Below, piece by piece: positions 16,087 to 25,832 of a stretch of 64,000 nucleotides of DNA; positions within the stretch are counted from its first letter, which is position 1, and the number at the start of each line of letters is the position of its first letter. This stretch comes from Streptomyces sp. UW30 (GTDB lineage: Bacteria; Actinomycetota; Actinomycetes; Streptomycetales; Streptomycetaceae). The position numbers were made by a program, and so were the translations under genes. The notes under the pieces were generated by a model, which ran no database searches, was not told where the DNA came from, and saw only the letters and a program-made list of their open reading frames with translations. Where the stretch lies: positions 540,490-604,489 of the forward strand of contig NZ_RDBN01000021.1 of assembly GCF_008042075.1 (NCBI RefSeq), read 5' to 3'.

Positions 16087-17445
16087 GTGGGACGACTCTT
16101 CGGCACGGACGGCGTGCGTGGTGTCGCCAACGCGGATCTGACGGCCGAGATGGCGCTCGGTCTGTCCGTGGCGGCGGCGCACGTACTGGCCGAGGCGGGC
16201 ACCTTCGAGGGCCACCGGCCGACTGCGGTGGTCGGAAGAGACCCGCGCGCGTCCGGGGAGTTCCTGGAGGCCGCCGTGGTCGCGGGCCTCGCGAGTGCCG
16301 GCGTGGACGTCCTGCTCGTCGGTGTGCTGCCCACGCCGGCGGTGGCGCATCTCACCGGCTCGCTCGGCGCCGACCTCGGCGTCATGCTCTCCGCCAGCCA
16401 CAACGCCATGCCCGACAACGGCATCAAGTTCTTCGCCCGCGGCGGCCACAAGCTCGCCGACGAGCTGGAGGACCGCATCGAGACCGTCTACGACGAGCAT
16501 CGGCACGGTGAGCCGTGGGAGCGGCCCACGGGTGCGGCCGTCGGGCGTGTGCGGTCCTATGACCAGGGGTTCGAAGAGTACGTCGCCCACCTCCTGGGCG
16601 TGCTGCCCAACCCGCTGGACGGGCTGAAGGTCGTCCTCGACGAGGCGCACGGCGCGGCCGCGGGGGTCTCTCCCGAGGCGTTCACGCGGGCCGGGGCCGA
16701 GATCGTCACCATCGGGGCCGAGCCGGACGGGCTCAACATCAACGACGGCTGCGGTTCCACGCATCTGGACAAGCTGAAGGCCGCGGTGGCGGAGCACGGT
16801 GCCGACCTCGGCATCGCGCACGACGGTGACGCCGACCGTTGCCTCGCCGTCGACCACACCGGTGAGGAAGTGGACGGCGACCAGATCCTCGCCGTGCTCG
16901 CGCTCGCGATGCGGGAGCGGTCCGAACTGCGGGCCGGGACCGTCGTGGCGACCGTGATGTCCAACCTCGGGTTCAAGCTCGCCATGGAGCGTGAGGGCAT
17001 CGCCCTGGTGCAGACCGCGGTCGGCGACCGGTATGTGCTGGAGGAGATGAAGGAGCACGGGTTCGCCCTGGGCGGCGAGCAGTCCGGGCACGTCATCATC
17101 CTCGATCACGCCACCACCGGCGACGGCACGCTGACCGGGCTTCTGCTGGCGGCGCGGGTCGCGCAGACCGGCCGTACGCTCAAGGACCTCGCGGCCGTCA
17201 TGGAGCGGCTGCCGCAGGTGCTGATCAATGTGCCCGACGTGGACAAGTCGCGGGTGAAGACGTCGGCGGAGCTCGCGTCGGCGGTCACGGAGGCCGAGCG
17301 GGAACTCGGGTCCACCGGGCGGGTGTTGCTCCGGTCGTCGGGCACCGAGCCGTTGGTGCGCGTGATGGTCGAGGCCGCGGACATCGATCAGGCCCGGTCG
17401 GTGGCGGGGCGGCTGGCCGATGCCGTGAAGTCGGCTCTGGGCTAG
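16087..17445 (+). CDS. glmM: Phosphoglucosamine mutase
   Basis: 452 residues. Converts glucosamine-6-phosphate to glucosamine-1-phosphate for UDP-GlcNAc synthesis. The start is GTG 16087 after a very strong AGGAGGA, giving [15 protein letters not shown]. The phospho-serine loop is [16 protein letters not shown], the metal loop is [10 protein letters not shown], the sugar loop is GGEQSGHVI and the phosphate loop is [16 protein letters not shown]. Together with glmS at 22132 it gives the two early steps of amino-sugar synthesis within 6 kb. Confidence 0.96.
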   Translation: MGRLFGTDGVRGVANADLTAEMALGLSVAAAHVLAEAGTFEGHRPTAVVGRDPRASGEFLEAAVVAGLASAGVDVLLVGVLPTPAVAHLTGSLGADLGVMLSASHNAMPDNGIKFFARGGHKLADELEDRIETVYDEHRHGEPWERPTGAAVGRVRSYDQGFEEYVAHLLGVLPNPLDGLKVVLDEAHGAAAGVSPEAFTRAGAEIVTIGAEPDGLNINDGCGSTHLDKLKAAVAEHGADLGIAHDGDADRCLAVDHTGEEVDGDQILAVLALAMRERSELRAGTVVATVMSNLGFKLAMEREGIALVQTAVGDRYVLEEMKEHGFALGGEQSGHVIILDHATTGDGTLTGLLLAARVAQTGRTLKDLAAVMERLPQVLINVPDVDKSRVKTSAELASAVTEAERELGSTGRVLLRSSGTEPLVRVMVEAADIDQARSVAGRLADAVKSALG

Positions 17446-17455
17446 TTCCAGGGAC

Positions 17456-17492
17456 GCCGTCCGGGGCGGATCGGCTCTGCTGCCCCGGCGGC
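17456..17492 (+). terminator. Likely terminator after glmM
   Basis: CCGGGGC (17461-17467) pairs with GCCCCGG (17482-17488), and flanking GCCG/CGGC extends the stem around a one-base bulge. It is followed by a short A-rich stretch, 10 bp after the glmM stop. Confidence 0.5.
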
Positions 17493-17572
17493 GCAACAAA
17501 GAGTGCGCAACCGGTGACTGATTGTTTCACTTTCGTTGAGGGGGCTGCCCGGACGAAAGAGGAACACACAGC

Positions 17573-18097
17573 ATGAAGATCGTGAGCAGCACCCTGAAGC
17601 GAGGGGTCGGTCCGGCCCTGGCCGCCGGTCTCGTCGTGACCGCGCTCGCCACCCCGGCGGCGGCCCAGACCCCCGGCTCCACCGCGTTCCGGGTATTCGG
17701 CACTGCCTTCCTCAATGCGCGGGCCGGAGTGGCCAACCACATGACGGCCAGTGTCGTCAGCGGTCGTCTGGTCCTCATGGACACCACGGGCGTCGCGCTG
17801 GGACCGGGGTGCACCCGGCTGTCGGCCACGAGCGCCGACTGCGGCAGCGCCGCCACCGTCGGGCGGCTCGCGATCGGACTGGGCGACGGGAACGACAGCT
17901 TCCAGGGGATGGTCACGATCCGGACCACCGTCGATGCGGGCCCGGGCGTCGACACCGTGGCGACCGGCAGCGGCGGCGACACGATCGGCGTGAACGACGG
18001 CATGCCCGGTGACACGGTGAGCTGCAACGGCGGCTCCGACGTGGTGTTCCGCGACGCCGGTGACAGCATCGCCGCGGACTGCGAGCGTCTCTTCTAG
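17573..18097 (+). CDS. Secreted protein with degenerate RTX-like Gly/Asp repeats
   Basis: 174 residues. Residues 1-31 form a Sec signal peptide (MKIVSSTLKRGVGPALAAGL to TPAAAQ). The C-terminal half contains GLGDGNDSFQG, AGPGVDTVATG and GSGGDTIGVNDG, resembling the calcium-binding GGxGxDxUx nonapeptides of RTX proteins but with only a few irregular copies. Six cysteines in the mature part could form disulfides. GAAAGAGGAAC precedes the ATG. Its stop overlaps the stop of the convergent DUF389 gene by 4 bp. A surface or extracellular role is inferred; the precise function is unknown. Confidence 0.8.
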   Translation: MKIVSSTLKRGVGPALAAGLVVTALATPAAAQTPGSTAFRVFGTAFLNARAGVANHMTASVVSGRLVLMDTTGVALGPGCTRLSATSADCGSAATVGRLAIGLGDGNDSFQGMVTIRTTVDAGPGVDTVATGSGGDTIGVNDGMPGDTVSCNGGSDVVFRDAGDSIAADCERLF

Positions 18098-19041
18098 ACG
18101 CCGCCCGCCTTCGCCGTACGCTCGCGCTGCCTGGTCCACAGCCATTTCTGGGCCAGCAGTGTGAGCGTGCCGGCCAGGACGATGCCGAGCAGGTTCAGCA
18201 GGAGCTGCTCCGTGGAGCCCCAGGTCTGCTTCGTGTCGCCGTAGCTGAGGGCCACGGCCGCGTTGGCGGCGGCCGGGACCGTCGTGACCGAGATGGCCAC
18301 GCCGACCAGGGCGCCGGACTTGGCCGAGGTGAGGGAGAGCGTGCCCGCGATGCCCGCCAGGACCGCCACGATGAACGAGAAGGCGTCGGGGGCGTAGACG
18401 AAGGCGGTGTTGGGGCGCTCGCCGGCCAGCTGTTCCTTCGAGAACAGGTCCAGCGCGTCCATGAACCAGCTGAAGCCGACCGTCACCGCCATGGCGACGG
18501 CGAAACCGGCGACGAGCGCGATCAGCGAGCGCAGGGCGAGGCGCGGATGGCGCTGGACGATGGCCGTGCTGAGGCCGGCCAGGGGGCCGAACTCCGGGCC
18601 GACCGCCATAGCGCCCACGATCAGGACCGCGTTGTCGAGCACGACACCGCAGGCCGCGATCATCGTGGCGAGCGTGATGAAGGCGACGTAGGTGATCGAC
18701 AGCGTCGACTCCTCGTGCGTCGCGTCCGCGAGGTGCTCCCACAGGACCGCGTCCGCGCCCTCGCCGGGGGCCTCCGCCTCGGCCTTGTCGGCCCGCTTGG
18801 ACAGCGACAGGTCGATGTTCTCGACGGCGATGGACCCGTCTGTGTCGACGCCCAACTGCTGGAGGCTGGTGAGGAGTTCGTCGCCCGCCTCGCGCGCCAC
18901 GTCACACAGGACCATGTCCCCCGCGGGGTTGCGGGCGGTGCCCGGCAGGACGGCGAGGTGGGTCGTCCCCACCGTCCCCTCGATCAGGCGGACCACCGCG
19001 TCGGTCTTGTCGGCCGGTGTGATCAGGCGCAGGTGCAGCAT
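18094..19041 (-). CDS. DUF389 family integral membrane protein
   Basis: 315 residues. A soluble N-terminal part (about 1-130, MLHLRLITPADKTDAVVRLI) is followed by about six TM helices. The hallmark of the family is ATMIAACGVVLDNAVLIVGAMAVGPEFGPLAGLSTAI. DUF389 proteins are widespread in actinobacteria and their substrate is unknown. The gene is convergent with the RTX-like gene and lies 16 bp from the coaA stop on the same strand, so coaA and this gene may be cotranscribed. Confidence 0.85.
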   Translation of the reverse strand: MLHLRLITPADKTDAVVRLIEGTVGTTHLAVLPGTARNPAGDMVLCDVAREAGDELLTSLQQLGVDTDGSIAVENIDLSLSKRADKAEAEAPGEGADAVLWEHLADATHEESTLSITYVAFITLATMIAACGVVLDNAVLIVGAMAVGPEFGPLAGLSTAIVQRHPRLALRSLIALVAGFAVAMAVTVGFSWFMDALDLFSKEQLAGERPNTAFVYAPDAFSFIVAVLAGIAGTLSLTSAKSGALVGVAISVTTVPAAANAAVALSYGDTKQTWGSTEQLLLNLLGIVLAGTLTLLAQKWLWTRQRERTAKAGGV

Positions 19042-19057
19042 GGGGGCAGGTTAGCCG

Positions 19058-20047
19058 TCACAGCTTGCGCAGGCTCAGCCGCTGCACCTTGTGGTCGGGG
19101 CCCTTGCGGACGACCAGGGTGGCTCGGCCGCGGGTGGGGGCGATGTTCTCGACCAGGTTGGGTTTGTTGATCGTGCGCCACATCGTGCGGGCGTAGTCGA
19201 GGGCCTCCTCCTCGGACACCTGGGTGTACTTGCGGAAGTACGAGGAGGGCTTCTGGAAGGCGGTCTCGCGCAGTCGTTTGAAGCGGTTGAGGTACCAGTG
19301 CTCGATGTCCTCGGTGCGGGCGTCGACGTACACGCTGAAGTCGAAGTAGTCGGCGAGGCCGACCCGGGTGCGGCCGTCCTTGCCGGGGAGGGCGGGCTGC
19401 AGGACGTTCAGGCCCTCGACGATCAGGATGTCGGGGCGGCGGACGGTGAGGCGCTGGTCCGGGACGATGTCGTAGATCAGGTGGGAGTAGACGGGGGCCG
19501 TGACCTCGTCCTTGCCCGCCTTGATGTCGGCGACGAAGCGGGTGAGGGCGCGGCGGTCGAAGGACTCCGGGAAACCCTTCCGCGACATCAGGCCGCGAGC
19601 CTGGAGCTCCTTCGTGGGCAGCAGGAAGCCGTCGGTGGTGACCAGCTCCACGCGCGGGTGCTCGGGCCATCGGGAGAGCAGGGCCTGTAGGAGGCGGGCG
19701 ACCGTGGACTTGCCCACGGCGACCGAGCCGGCGACCCCGATGACGAACGGGGTGCCGGACTGGGAGCCCTGTTCGCCGAGGAAGGTGTTCAGCGCGCCTC
19801 TGAGGCCGTCGGTGGCGCCGACATAGAGGTTGAGCAGGCGGGAGAGCGGGAGGTAGATGTCCCGCACCTCGTCGAGGTCGATGACATCGCCGAGGCCGCG
19901 CAGCTTCTCGACCTCCTCCGCGGTGAGCGGCAGCGGGGTCTTGTCCCGCAGCGCGCTCCACTCCGAGCGGGTGAGGTCGACGTAGGGAGTCGCCTCCGGC
20001 CGCTGCCGGTGGGCGCTCCGGGGTATCGAGGAGACCGGAGAGATCAC
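19058..20047 (-). CDS. coaA: Type I pantothenate kinase
   Basis: 329 residues. First step of coenzyme A synthesis, ATP-dependent phosphorylation of pantothenate. The P-loop is [12 protein letters not shown], followed by the family segments [35 protein letters not shown] and [10 protein letters not shown]. The C-terminal region ends in the conserved Arg/Lys-rich QRLSLRKL. The start GTG at 20047 has only a weak ribosome binding site; the frame also opens further upstream. CoaA enzymes of this type are feedback-inhibited by CoA in other bacteria. Confidence 0.95.
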   Translation of the reverse strand: MISPVSSIPRSAHRQRPEATPYVDLTRSEWSALRDKTPLPLTAEEVEKLRGLGDVIDLDEVRDIYLPLSRLLNLYVGATDGLRGALNTFLGEQGSQSGTPFVIGVAGSVAVGKSTVARLLQALLSRWPEHPRVELVTTDGFLLPTKELQARGLMSRKGFPESFDRRALTRFVADIKAGKDEVTAPVYSHLIYDIVPDQRLTVRRPDILIVEGLNVLQPALPGKDGRTRVGLADYFDFSVYVDARTEDIEHWYLNRFKRLRETAFQKPSSYFRKYTQVSEEEALDYARTMWRTINKPNLVENIAPTRGRATLVVRKGPDHKVQRLSLRKL

Positions 20048-20215
20048 AGTCCATTGTTACGGGAGTACGAACGGACGGCGGGGTGGGATCCGTCACGCAG
20101 TGGCTTTTGGGGGAAATCCGGACAAGGCGCGGAATGTCAGTGGCGTGCGTCACAGTTGTGGGAGAGGTGGGCCCGGGCCGGGGTCCACGGGTCCACGAAC
20201 CCCGAGGGGTGACCC

Positions 20216-21232
20216 ATGGCGACGTATGCGATAGAGGCGGAAGGCCTGGTCAAGCGGTTCAAGGAGACCGAAGCGCTGGCCGGGGTCGACCTGGCGGCCC
20301 GCAGGGGCTCGGTGCTCGGGCTGCTGGGGCCCAACGGCGCGGGGAAGACGACCGCGGTGCGGATCTTCGCGACGCTCCTTCGGCCCGACGGGGGCAGGGC
20401 ACACGTGGCCGGTCACGACGTGGTCCGGGAGGCCGGCGTCGTCCGGGCCATGGTGGGGCTGACCGGGCAGTACGCGGCGGTGGACGAGAACCTGACCGGC
20501 ACGGAGAACCTGCTGCTCATCGGGCGTCTGCTGGGGATGGCGCGCCGGGAGGCGCGGGCTCGGGCGGCCGAGCTGCTGGAGCGTTTCCAGCTGTCGGACG
20601 CGGCTGGGCGGGCCGCGAAGACGTACTCGGGCGGGATGCGCAGGCGCCTGGACCTCGCGGCCAGCCTGGTGGGCCGGCCCAGCATCCTCTTCCTCGACGA
20701 GCCGACGACCGGCCTGGACCCGCACAGTCGCGGTGAGCTGTGGGACCTGCTGCGTGGACTGGTCGCGGACGGTGCGACGGCCCTGCTGACCACGCAGTAT
20801 CTGAACGAGGCCGATGTGCTCGCCGACGACATCGTGGTGATCGACAAGGGGCGGGTGATCGCCAAGGGCACGCCCGACGAGCTGAAGTCGCAGGTCGGCG
20901 GGCAGGTGCTGGAGCTGAGGCCGGTGCTGGGGCAGGACCTCGCGCGGGCGCATGTGCTGGTGGCCGGGGCGGCCGGTCCGCAGGCCCGGATCGAGGGCGA
21001 GATGATCACCGCGCCGGTGAAGGACCCCGAGCTGATGCCGGCCGTCGTGCGCACGCTGGACCGGGAGGGCATCGCGGTGGGGGAGCTGGCGCTGCGGCGC
21101 TCGTCGCTGGACGAGGTGTTCCTGGCGCTGACCGGGCACCGGGCCGAGCCGGGCGAGGCGGAGGGACACGGCGGGGCGGCCGTTCGGGACGACGAGGAGA
21201 GTGAGCTGGAGAAGGCGGTGAGCCGGTCATGA
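20216..21232 (+). CDS. ABC transporter ATPase, daunorubicin-resistance (DrrA) type
   Basis: 338 residues. Walker A GPNGAGKTT, Q-loop GLTGQYAAVDENLTG, signature YSGGMRRRLDLAASL, Walker B ILFLDEPTTGLDP and the switch TTQYLNEAD are all present. The C-terminal domain (residues about 230-320) is of DrrA/CcmA type. The stop overlaps the permease start in ATGA, so the two are translationally coupled. The pair probably exports a hydrophobic compound; the substrate cannot be told, and it lies among housekeeping genes rather than a biosynthetic cluster. Confidence 0.92.
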   Translation: MATYAIEAEGLVKRFKETEALAGVDLAARRGSVLGLLGPNGAGKTTAVRIFATLLRPDGGRAHVAGHDVVREAGVVRAMVGLTGQYAAVDENLTGTENLLLIGRLLGMARREARARAAELLERFQLSDAAGRAAKTYSGGMRRRLDLAASLVGRPSILFLDEPTTGLDPHSRGELWDLLRGLVADGATALLTTQYLNEADVLADDIVVIDKGRVIAKGTPDELKSQVGGQVLELRPVLGQDLARAHVLVAGAAGPQARIEGEMITAPVKDPELMPAVVRTLDREGIAVGELALRRSSLDEVFLALTGHRAEPGEAEGHGGAAVRDDEESELEKAVSRS

Positions 21233-22038
21233 CCGCCACGACCGTCACGGCGCCCCTGACCAAGTCGGGGCGCGTGCGGCCGACGGACGGGCTGCGGCAG
21301 ACCTTCACGATGGCCTGGCGGAGTCTGGTCGCGGTCAAGCACAACCCGCTGGAGCTGGTCGACTACAGCATCACGCCCATCATGTTCGTGTTCCTCTTCA
21401 CCTACGTGCTGGGCGGGCAGATGGCCGGGTCGCCCGAGGCGTATCTGAAGTACGCGCTGCCGGGGATCATCGTCCAGAACACGTTGTTCATGACGATGTA
21501 CACGGCGATGGCCTTGAACACCGACCTCACCAAGGGCGTCTTCGACCGTCTGCGCAGCCTCCCGATCGCCCGCTCCGCCCCGCTCATCGGCCGTATCACC
21601 GCGGACCTCGCCAAGCACCTCTGGGCCCTGCTGCTGATGATCGGCCTCGGCCTGCTGCTCGGTTTCCGGATCACCGGGGGACTGGACGGGTTCCTGCTCG
21701 GGACCCTGCTGGTGATCGTGTTCGCCGCGGCGGTGTCCTGGGGCGCGGTGCTGATCGGGATGCTCGCCGGGGACGCGGAGAAGGTGCAGGCCTTCGCCTT
21801 CACGATCATCTTCCCGATCACGTTCACGAGCAGCGCGTTCGTGATGGTGGACACCATGCCGGGATGGTTGCAGGCGTGGAGCGACGTGAATCCGGTGACG
21901 CATCTTTCGGACGCGTTCCGGGGGTTGTTGCTGGGCGGGCCTGTGGCTGAGCCGGTTTTGTGGTCGTTGGTCTGGGCGGCCGGGATCGCGGTGGTGTTCT
22001 ATCCGTTGGCCATGCGGGCCTATCGGGCCAAGACGTAA
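21229..22038 (+). CDS. ABC-2 type permease (DrrB-like)
   Basis: 269 residues with six predicted TM helices; the characteristic ABC-2 core FTSSAFVMVDTMPGWLQAWSDVNPVTHLSDAFRGLLLG is present near the C-terminus. It starts at ATG 21229, overlapping the ATPase stop by 4 bp, and forms an exporter with it. A disordered leader of about 20 residues precedes TM1. Confidence 0.9.
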   Translation: MTATTVTAPLTKSGRVRPTDGLRQTFTMAWRSLVAVKHNPLELVDYSITPIMFVFLFTYVLGGQMAGSPEAYLKYALPGIIVQNTLFMTMYTAMALNTDLTKGVFDRLRSLPIARSAPLIGRITADLAKHLWALLLMIGLGLLLGFRITGGLDGFLLGTLLVIVFAAAVSWGAVLIGMLAGDAEKVQAFAFTIIFPITFTSSAFVMVDTMPGWLQAWSDVNPVTHLSDAFRGLLLGGPVAEPVLWSLVWAAGIAVVFYPLAMRAYRAKT

Positions 22039-22131
22039 GGGCTGTCGGGGCGTTCGTACTGCGGTGTGGATTTCCGATTTCGGGCACGCTGTTGCCCTTT
22101 CGGGCGCTGATTTGGTCGTAGGCTGCCGCGC

Positions 22132-23979
22132 ATGTGCGGAATCGTGGGATACGTGGGGTCGCAGTCGGCGCTTGAGGTTGTGACGGCCGGGCTGAGGCGG
22201 CTGGAGTACCGGGGGTACGACTCGGCGGGGGTTGCCGTGCTCGCGGACGGGGGGCTGGCTGCCGCGAAGAAGGCGGGCAAGCTGGTCAATCTGGAGAAGG
22301 AGTTGACGCAGCGGCCGTTGGCGACCGGGACCACGGGGATCGGGCATACACGGTGGGCCACGCACGGGGGGCCGACCGACGCGAATGCGCATCCGCATCT
22401 CGACAATGCCGGACGGGTGGCCGTCGTGCACAACGGGATCATCGAGAACTTCGCCTCTCTGCGCGCCGAGTTGGAGGAGCGGGGGCACGAGCTGGCCTCC
22501 GAGACCGACACCGAGGTCGTCGCGCATCTGCTGGCCGAGGAGTTCTCCGTCTGTGCCGATCTCGCCGAGGCCATGCGGCTGGTGTGCCGGCGGCTGGACG
22601 GTGCGTTCACGCTCGTCGCGGTGCACGCCGATGACCCGGATGTGGTCGTCGGGGCGCGACGGAACTCGCCGCTCGTGGTGGGCGTTGGGGAGGGTGAGGC
22701 CTTTCTCGCCTCGGACGTCGCCGCGTTCATCGACCACACGCGGTCGGCGATCGAGCTGGGGCAGGACCAGGTCGTGGAGCTGCGGCGGGACGGGGTGACC
22801 GTCACCGGGTTCGACGGGCGTCCGGCGCAGGTGCGGTCGTATCGCATCGACTGGGACGCCGCCGCCGCGGAAAAGGGGGGCTATGACTACTTCATGCTCA
22901 AGGAGATCGCCGAGCAGCCCAAGGCGGTCGCCGATACGTTGCTGGGGCGCATCGACGCGTCCGGTTCGCTGACGCTGGACGAGGTGCGGATCAGCGCCTC
23001 CGAGCTGCGGGAAGTCGACAAGGTCGTCATCGTCGCCTGCGGTACGGCCTTTCACGCCGGGTTGATCGCCAAGTACGCCATCGAGCACTGGACCCGGGTT
23101 CCGTGCGAGGTGGAGCTGGCCAGTGAGTTCCGGTACCGGGATCCGATCCTCGATCAGCAGACCCTCGTCATCGCCATCTCCCAGTCCGGCGAAACCATGG
23201 ACACCCTCATGGCGCTACGGCACGCCCGCGAGCAGGGCGCCAGGGTGCTGGCGATCTGCAACACCAACGGGTCGACGATTCCGCGTGAGTCGGATGCGGT
23301 GCTGTACACGCATGCCGGGCCCGAGGTCGCCGTTGCCTCGACGAAGGCCTTTCTGACGCAGTTGGTGGCCTGTTATCTCGTCGCGCTGTATCTGGGGCAG
23401 GTGCGGGGCACCAAGTGGGGTGACGAGATCGGGGCCGTCATCCGGGATCTGTCGCACATCTCCGGTGAGGTGGAGCGGGTGCTGGAGACCATGGAGCCGG
23501 TGCGGGAGCTGGCGCGGTCGCTGGCCGCGAAGAAGACGGTGCTGTTCCTCGGGCGGCATGTGGGATATCCGGTGGCGCTGGAGGGGGCGCTGAAGCTGAA
23601 GGAGCTCGCCTATATGCATGCCGAGGGGTTTGCGGCGGGGGAGTTGAAGCATGGGCCGATCGCTCTGATCGAGGACGATCTGCCGGTGGTTGTCGTGGTG
23701 CCTTCGCCTCGGGGACGGTCGGTTCTGCACGACAAGATCGTGTCCAACATCCAGGAGATTCGGGCCCGGGGTGCGCGGACGATCGTCATCGCGGAGGAGC
23801 GGGACGAGGCGGTGGTGCCGTACGCGGATCACCTGATCCGGATTCCGGCCACACCGACGTTGCTTCAGCCGATGGTGGCGACGGTGCCGTTGCAGGTCTT
23901 CGCATGCGAGCTGGCCACCGCCCGGGGCAACGAGGTGGATCAGCCTCGGAACCTCGCGAAGTCCGTGACGGTGGAGTGA
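22132..23979 (+). CDS. glmS: Glutamine-fructose-6-phosphate aminotransferase
   Basis: 615 residues. Makes glucosamine-6-phosphate, the entry step to amino sugars and wall precursors. An N-terminal glutaminase domain has the nucleophile Cys2 (MCGIVGYVG) and the motifs TRWATHGGPTDANAHPH and NGIIENF. Two C-terminal SIS domains follow (CGTAFHAGLIAKY, SQSGETMDTLMAL, ASTKAFLTQ), ending in the conserved LAKSVTVE. No stable ribosome binding site is obvious, which is common for this gene in Streptomyces. It stops only 6 bp from the stop of the convergent monooxygenase. Confidence 0.97.
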   Translation: MCGIVGYVGSQSALEVVTAGLRRLEYRGYDSAGVAVLADGGLAAAKKAGKLVNLEKELTQRPLATGTTGIGHTRWATHGGPTDANAHPHLDNAGRVAVVHNGIIENFASLRAELEERGHELASETDTEVVAHLLAEEFSVCADLAEAMRLVCRRLDGAFTLVAVHADDPDVVVGARRNSPLVVGVGEGEAFLASDVAAFIDHTRSAIELGQDQVVELRRDGVTVTGFDGRPAQVRSYRIDWDAAAAEKGGYDYFMLKEIAEQPKAVADTLLGRIDASGSLTLDEVRISASELREVDKVVIVACGTAFHAGLIAKYAIEHWTRVPCEVELASEFRYRDPILDQQTLVIAISQSGETMDTLMALRHAREQGARVLAICNTNGSTIPRESDAVLYTHAGPEVAVASTKAFLTQLVACYLVALYLGQVRGTKWGDEIGAVIRDLSHISGEVERVLETMEPVRELARSLAAKKTVLFLGRHVGYPVALEGALKLKELAYMHAEGFAAGELKHGPIALIEDDLPVVVVVPSPRGRSVLHDKIVSNIQEIRARGARTIVIAEERDEAVVPYADHLIRIPATPTLLQPMVATVPLQVFACELATARGNEVDQPRNLAKSVTVE

Positions 23980-23985
23980 GCGGAC

Positions 23986-25167
23986 TCAGCGCCTCGGCCC
24001 GTCGTCCGGTCCGTCCCTCCTCCACGCCGCCGCCTGCGGCATGAACCTGTTCTCCGCCGCGTGCGCCACCATGCGCGCGTTTCTCGCCTCGGCCTCCGGG
24101 CCGTCCGGCAGGTGGAAGTCCCTGCCCGCCTGGGTCGAGCCGGCCTGCGTGCTCGTGGCGGTCGGGAGCCGGCGGCCGACGTAGCGGTCGAGGGCGCAGG
24201 GGACTTCGGCCGACGTCGTGCCCGTGACGGCGTCTCCCAGGGCCGCCGCGTCCAGGATCGCCTGGGCCGCGCCCTGGGCCTGGAACGGGGTCATCGCATG
24301 GGCGCTGTCGCCGAGGAGGGTCACCCGGCCCACGTTCCAACGGGCCAGCGGGGCCCGGGTGTAGATGCCGTAGCGGAGCACCTGGCCTGCGCGTTCGAGG
24401 ACGCTCAGGACCCGGGAGTCCCAGCCCGCGAACTCGCGCAGCTGCTCTCCGGGTTCCGCCCGAGCGGTCCAGGACTCCTGTGCCGCCGCCTTCGTGGCGA
24501 ACACGCCCACGATGTTGAGCAGTTCGCCGCGGCGTACCCAGTAGTGGACGAAGTGGCGGTCCGGGCCGAGCCAGACGCCGAGCGGGGGGAGACCCAGGTC
24601 GGCCACCTCGGCGGACGGGAGCAGGGCCCGGTACGCGGCGGTTCCCGAGAAGACCGCCTCGTCCTTGCCGAAGAGCCACTGGCGGGCGGCGGAGCGGATG
24701 CCGTCCGCGGCCACCACCAGGTCCGCGCGCAGGCGTTCATCGGTCGCCGTCGTGACGTGCGCGCAGTCGTCGTCCTGGGTGATGTCGACGACCGTCGTGT
24801 CCAGGCGCACGGACTCGGGCGGTACCGCGGCGGCCAGGGCCTGGTGCAGATCGGCGCGGTGGAGCAGCAGGTACGGTCCCCCGAACTCCTCCTCGGCCTC
24901 GCGGCCCGTCGTGTAGCGGCAGATCTCCGACCCGTCGGACCAGGTGCGGAAGCTGACGTGGGAGGGGTGGGAGGCCTGCGCGGCGACCGCGTCGAGCACG
25001 TCCAGCCGGCGCAGCACCCGCGTGGCGTTCGGCGCGAGCTGGATGCCGGCGCCGACCTCGGCGAAGCGGGGTGTCTGCTCGACGAGCACGACCTCCCAAC
25101 CCGCCCGGCGCAGACTCAGCGTCGCGGCCAGTCCACCGATACCCGCCCCCACGACGACCGCCCTCAT
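23986..25167 (-). CDS. FAD-dependent monooxygenase (salicylate-hydroxylase-like)
   Basis: 393 residues from ATG 25167 (MRAVVVGAGIGGLAATLSL). A GTG nine codons earlier (25194) keeps the frame, but the FAD-binding GxGxxG normally starts within 15 residues of the N-terminus. The second FAD motifs VVAADGIRSAARQWL and VTLLGDSAHAMTPFQAQGAAQAILDAA are intact, so the protein should be a class A aromatic-ring or polyene hydroxylase. The substrate is unknown. The upstream region is entirely made of a 69-bp tandem repeat array, and no normal promoter or ribosome binding site is visible. Confidence 0.85.
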   Translation of the reverse strand: MRAVVVGAGIGGLAATLSLRRAGWEVVLVEQTPRFAEVGAGIQLAPNATRVLRRLDVLDAVAAQASHPSHVSFRTWSDGSEICRYTTGREAEEEFGGPYLLLHRADLHQALAAAVPPESVRLDTTVVDITQDDDCAHVTTATDERLRADLVVAADGIRSAARQWLFGKDEAVFSGTAAYRALLPSAEVADLGLPPLGVWLGPDRHFVHYWVRRGELLNIVGVFATKAAAQESWTARAEPGEQLREFAGWDSRVLSVLERAGQVLRYGIYTRAPLARWNVGRVTLLGDSAHAMTPFQAQGAAQAILDAAALGDAVTGTTSAEVPCALDRYVGRRLPTATSTQAGSTQAGRDFHLPDGPEAEARNARMVAHAAENRFMPQAAAWRRDGPDDGPRR

Positions 25168-25832
25168 ACGACGGCCCGGCCGGGTGCCCGGCACACAATC
25201 ACCGGCCGCCGGCGCCCCGACGCACCGGCCTCAGCCCTGTAGGTCTCGCCGGGCATCCGGTCCGGATTCGCCGGTCCCCGGCGTCCTAACGCGCTCGCCT
25301 CGATCTCGTACGTCCCGCCGGCATCCGGCAGAGAACCGCCGGTCCCTGGCGTCCTGACGCGCTGGTCTCAGCCCTGTAGGTCTCGCCGGGCAATCGGTGC
25401 AGATTCGCCGGTCCCCGGCGTCCCGATGCGCCGGCCTCAATCCCGTACGTCCGGCCGGGCATCCGGCAGAGATTCGCCGGTCCCTGGCGTCCCGATGCGC
25501 CGGCCTCAATCCCGTACGTCCGGCCGGGCATCCGGCAGAGATTCGCCGGTCCCTGGCGTCCTGACGCGCTGGTCTCAGCCCTGTAGGTCCCACCGGGCAT
25601 CCGGTGCAGATTCGCCGGTCCCTGGCGTCCCGATGCGCTGGCGTCGATCCCGTACGTCTCACCGGGCATCCGGCAGAGAAGCGCCGGTCCCCGGCGTCCC
25701 GACGCGCCGGCCTCAATCCCGTACGTCAGTTTCGCCGGTCCCCGGCGTTCCGACGCGCTCGGCTCAACCCCGTACGTCCCGCCAGGAACCCGGCGTGGAA
25801 ACGTCCCTCCCCGGTGTGCTGACGCGTTCCCC
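25168..25832 (-). repeat. 69-bp tandem repeat array, about nine units
   Basis: Unit boundaries marked by GCCGGTCC on the + strand fall at 25270, 25338, 25407, 25476, 25545, 25614, 25683 and 25734, with a diverged unit near 25802. Spacing is 68-69 bp except one 51-bp unit. Units at 25431-25568 are nearly identical; outer units diverge. Each unit carries the small palindromes CGCCGG-GGA-CCGGCG (sometimes one mismatch) and CCGG-ATGC-CCGG. On the minus strand each unit contains a sequence close to the last 30 bases of nnr, including its stop (CCGGATGCC to GTTGAG against CCGGATGCC to ATTGAG, 26 of 31 bases alike). The array fills all of the space between nnr and the monooxygenase. As 69 is divisible by 3, several frames stay open, but none has codon bias of a gene. 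Confidence 0.85.

Noticed and set aside
20216-22038. Part of an antibiotic biosynthetic cluster because of the DrrAB-like exporter
   Set aside because: No synthase or tailoring genes next to it; the neighbours are coaA and glmS.
20413-23088. An 891-codon minus-strand frame across the ABC and glmS genes
   Set aside because: Shadow of the real plus-strand genes.
25200-25832. CRISPR array
   Set aside because: The 69-bp units are contiguous and diverge throughout. There are no constant short repeats separated by unique spacers, and no cas genes.
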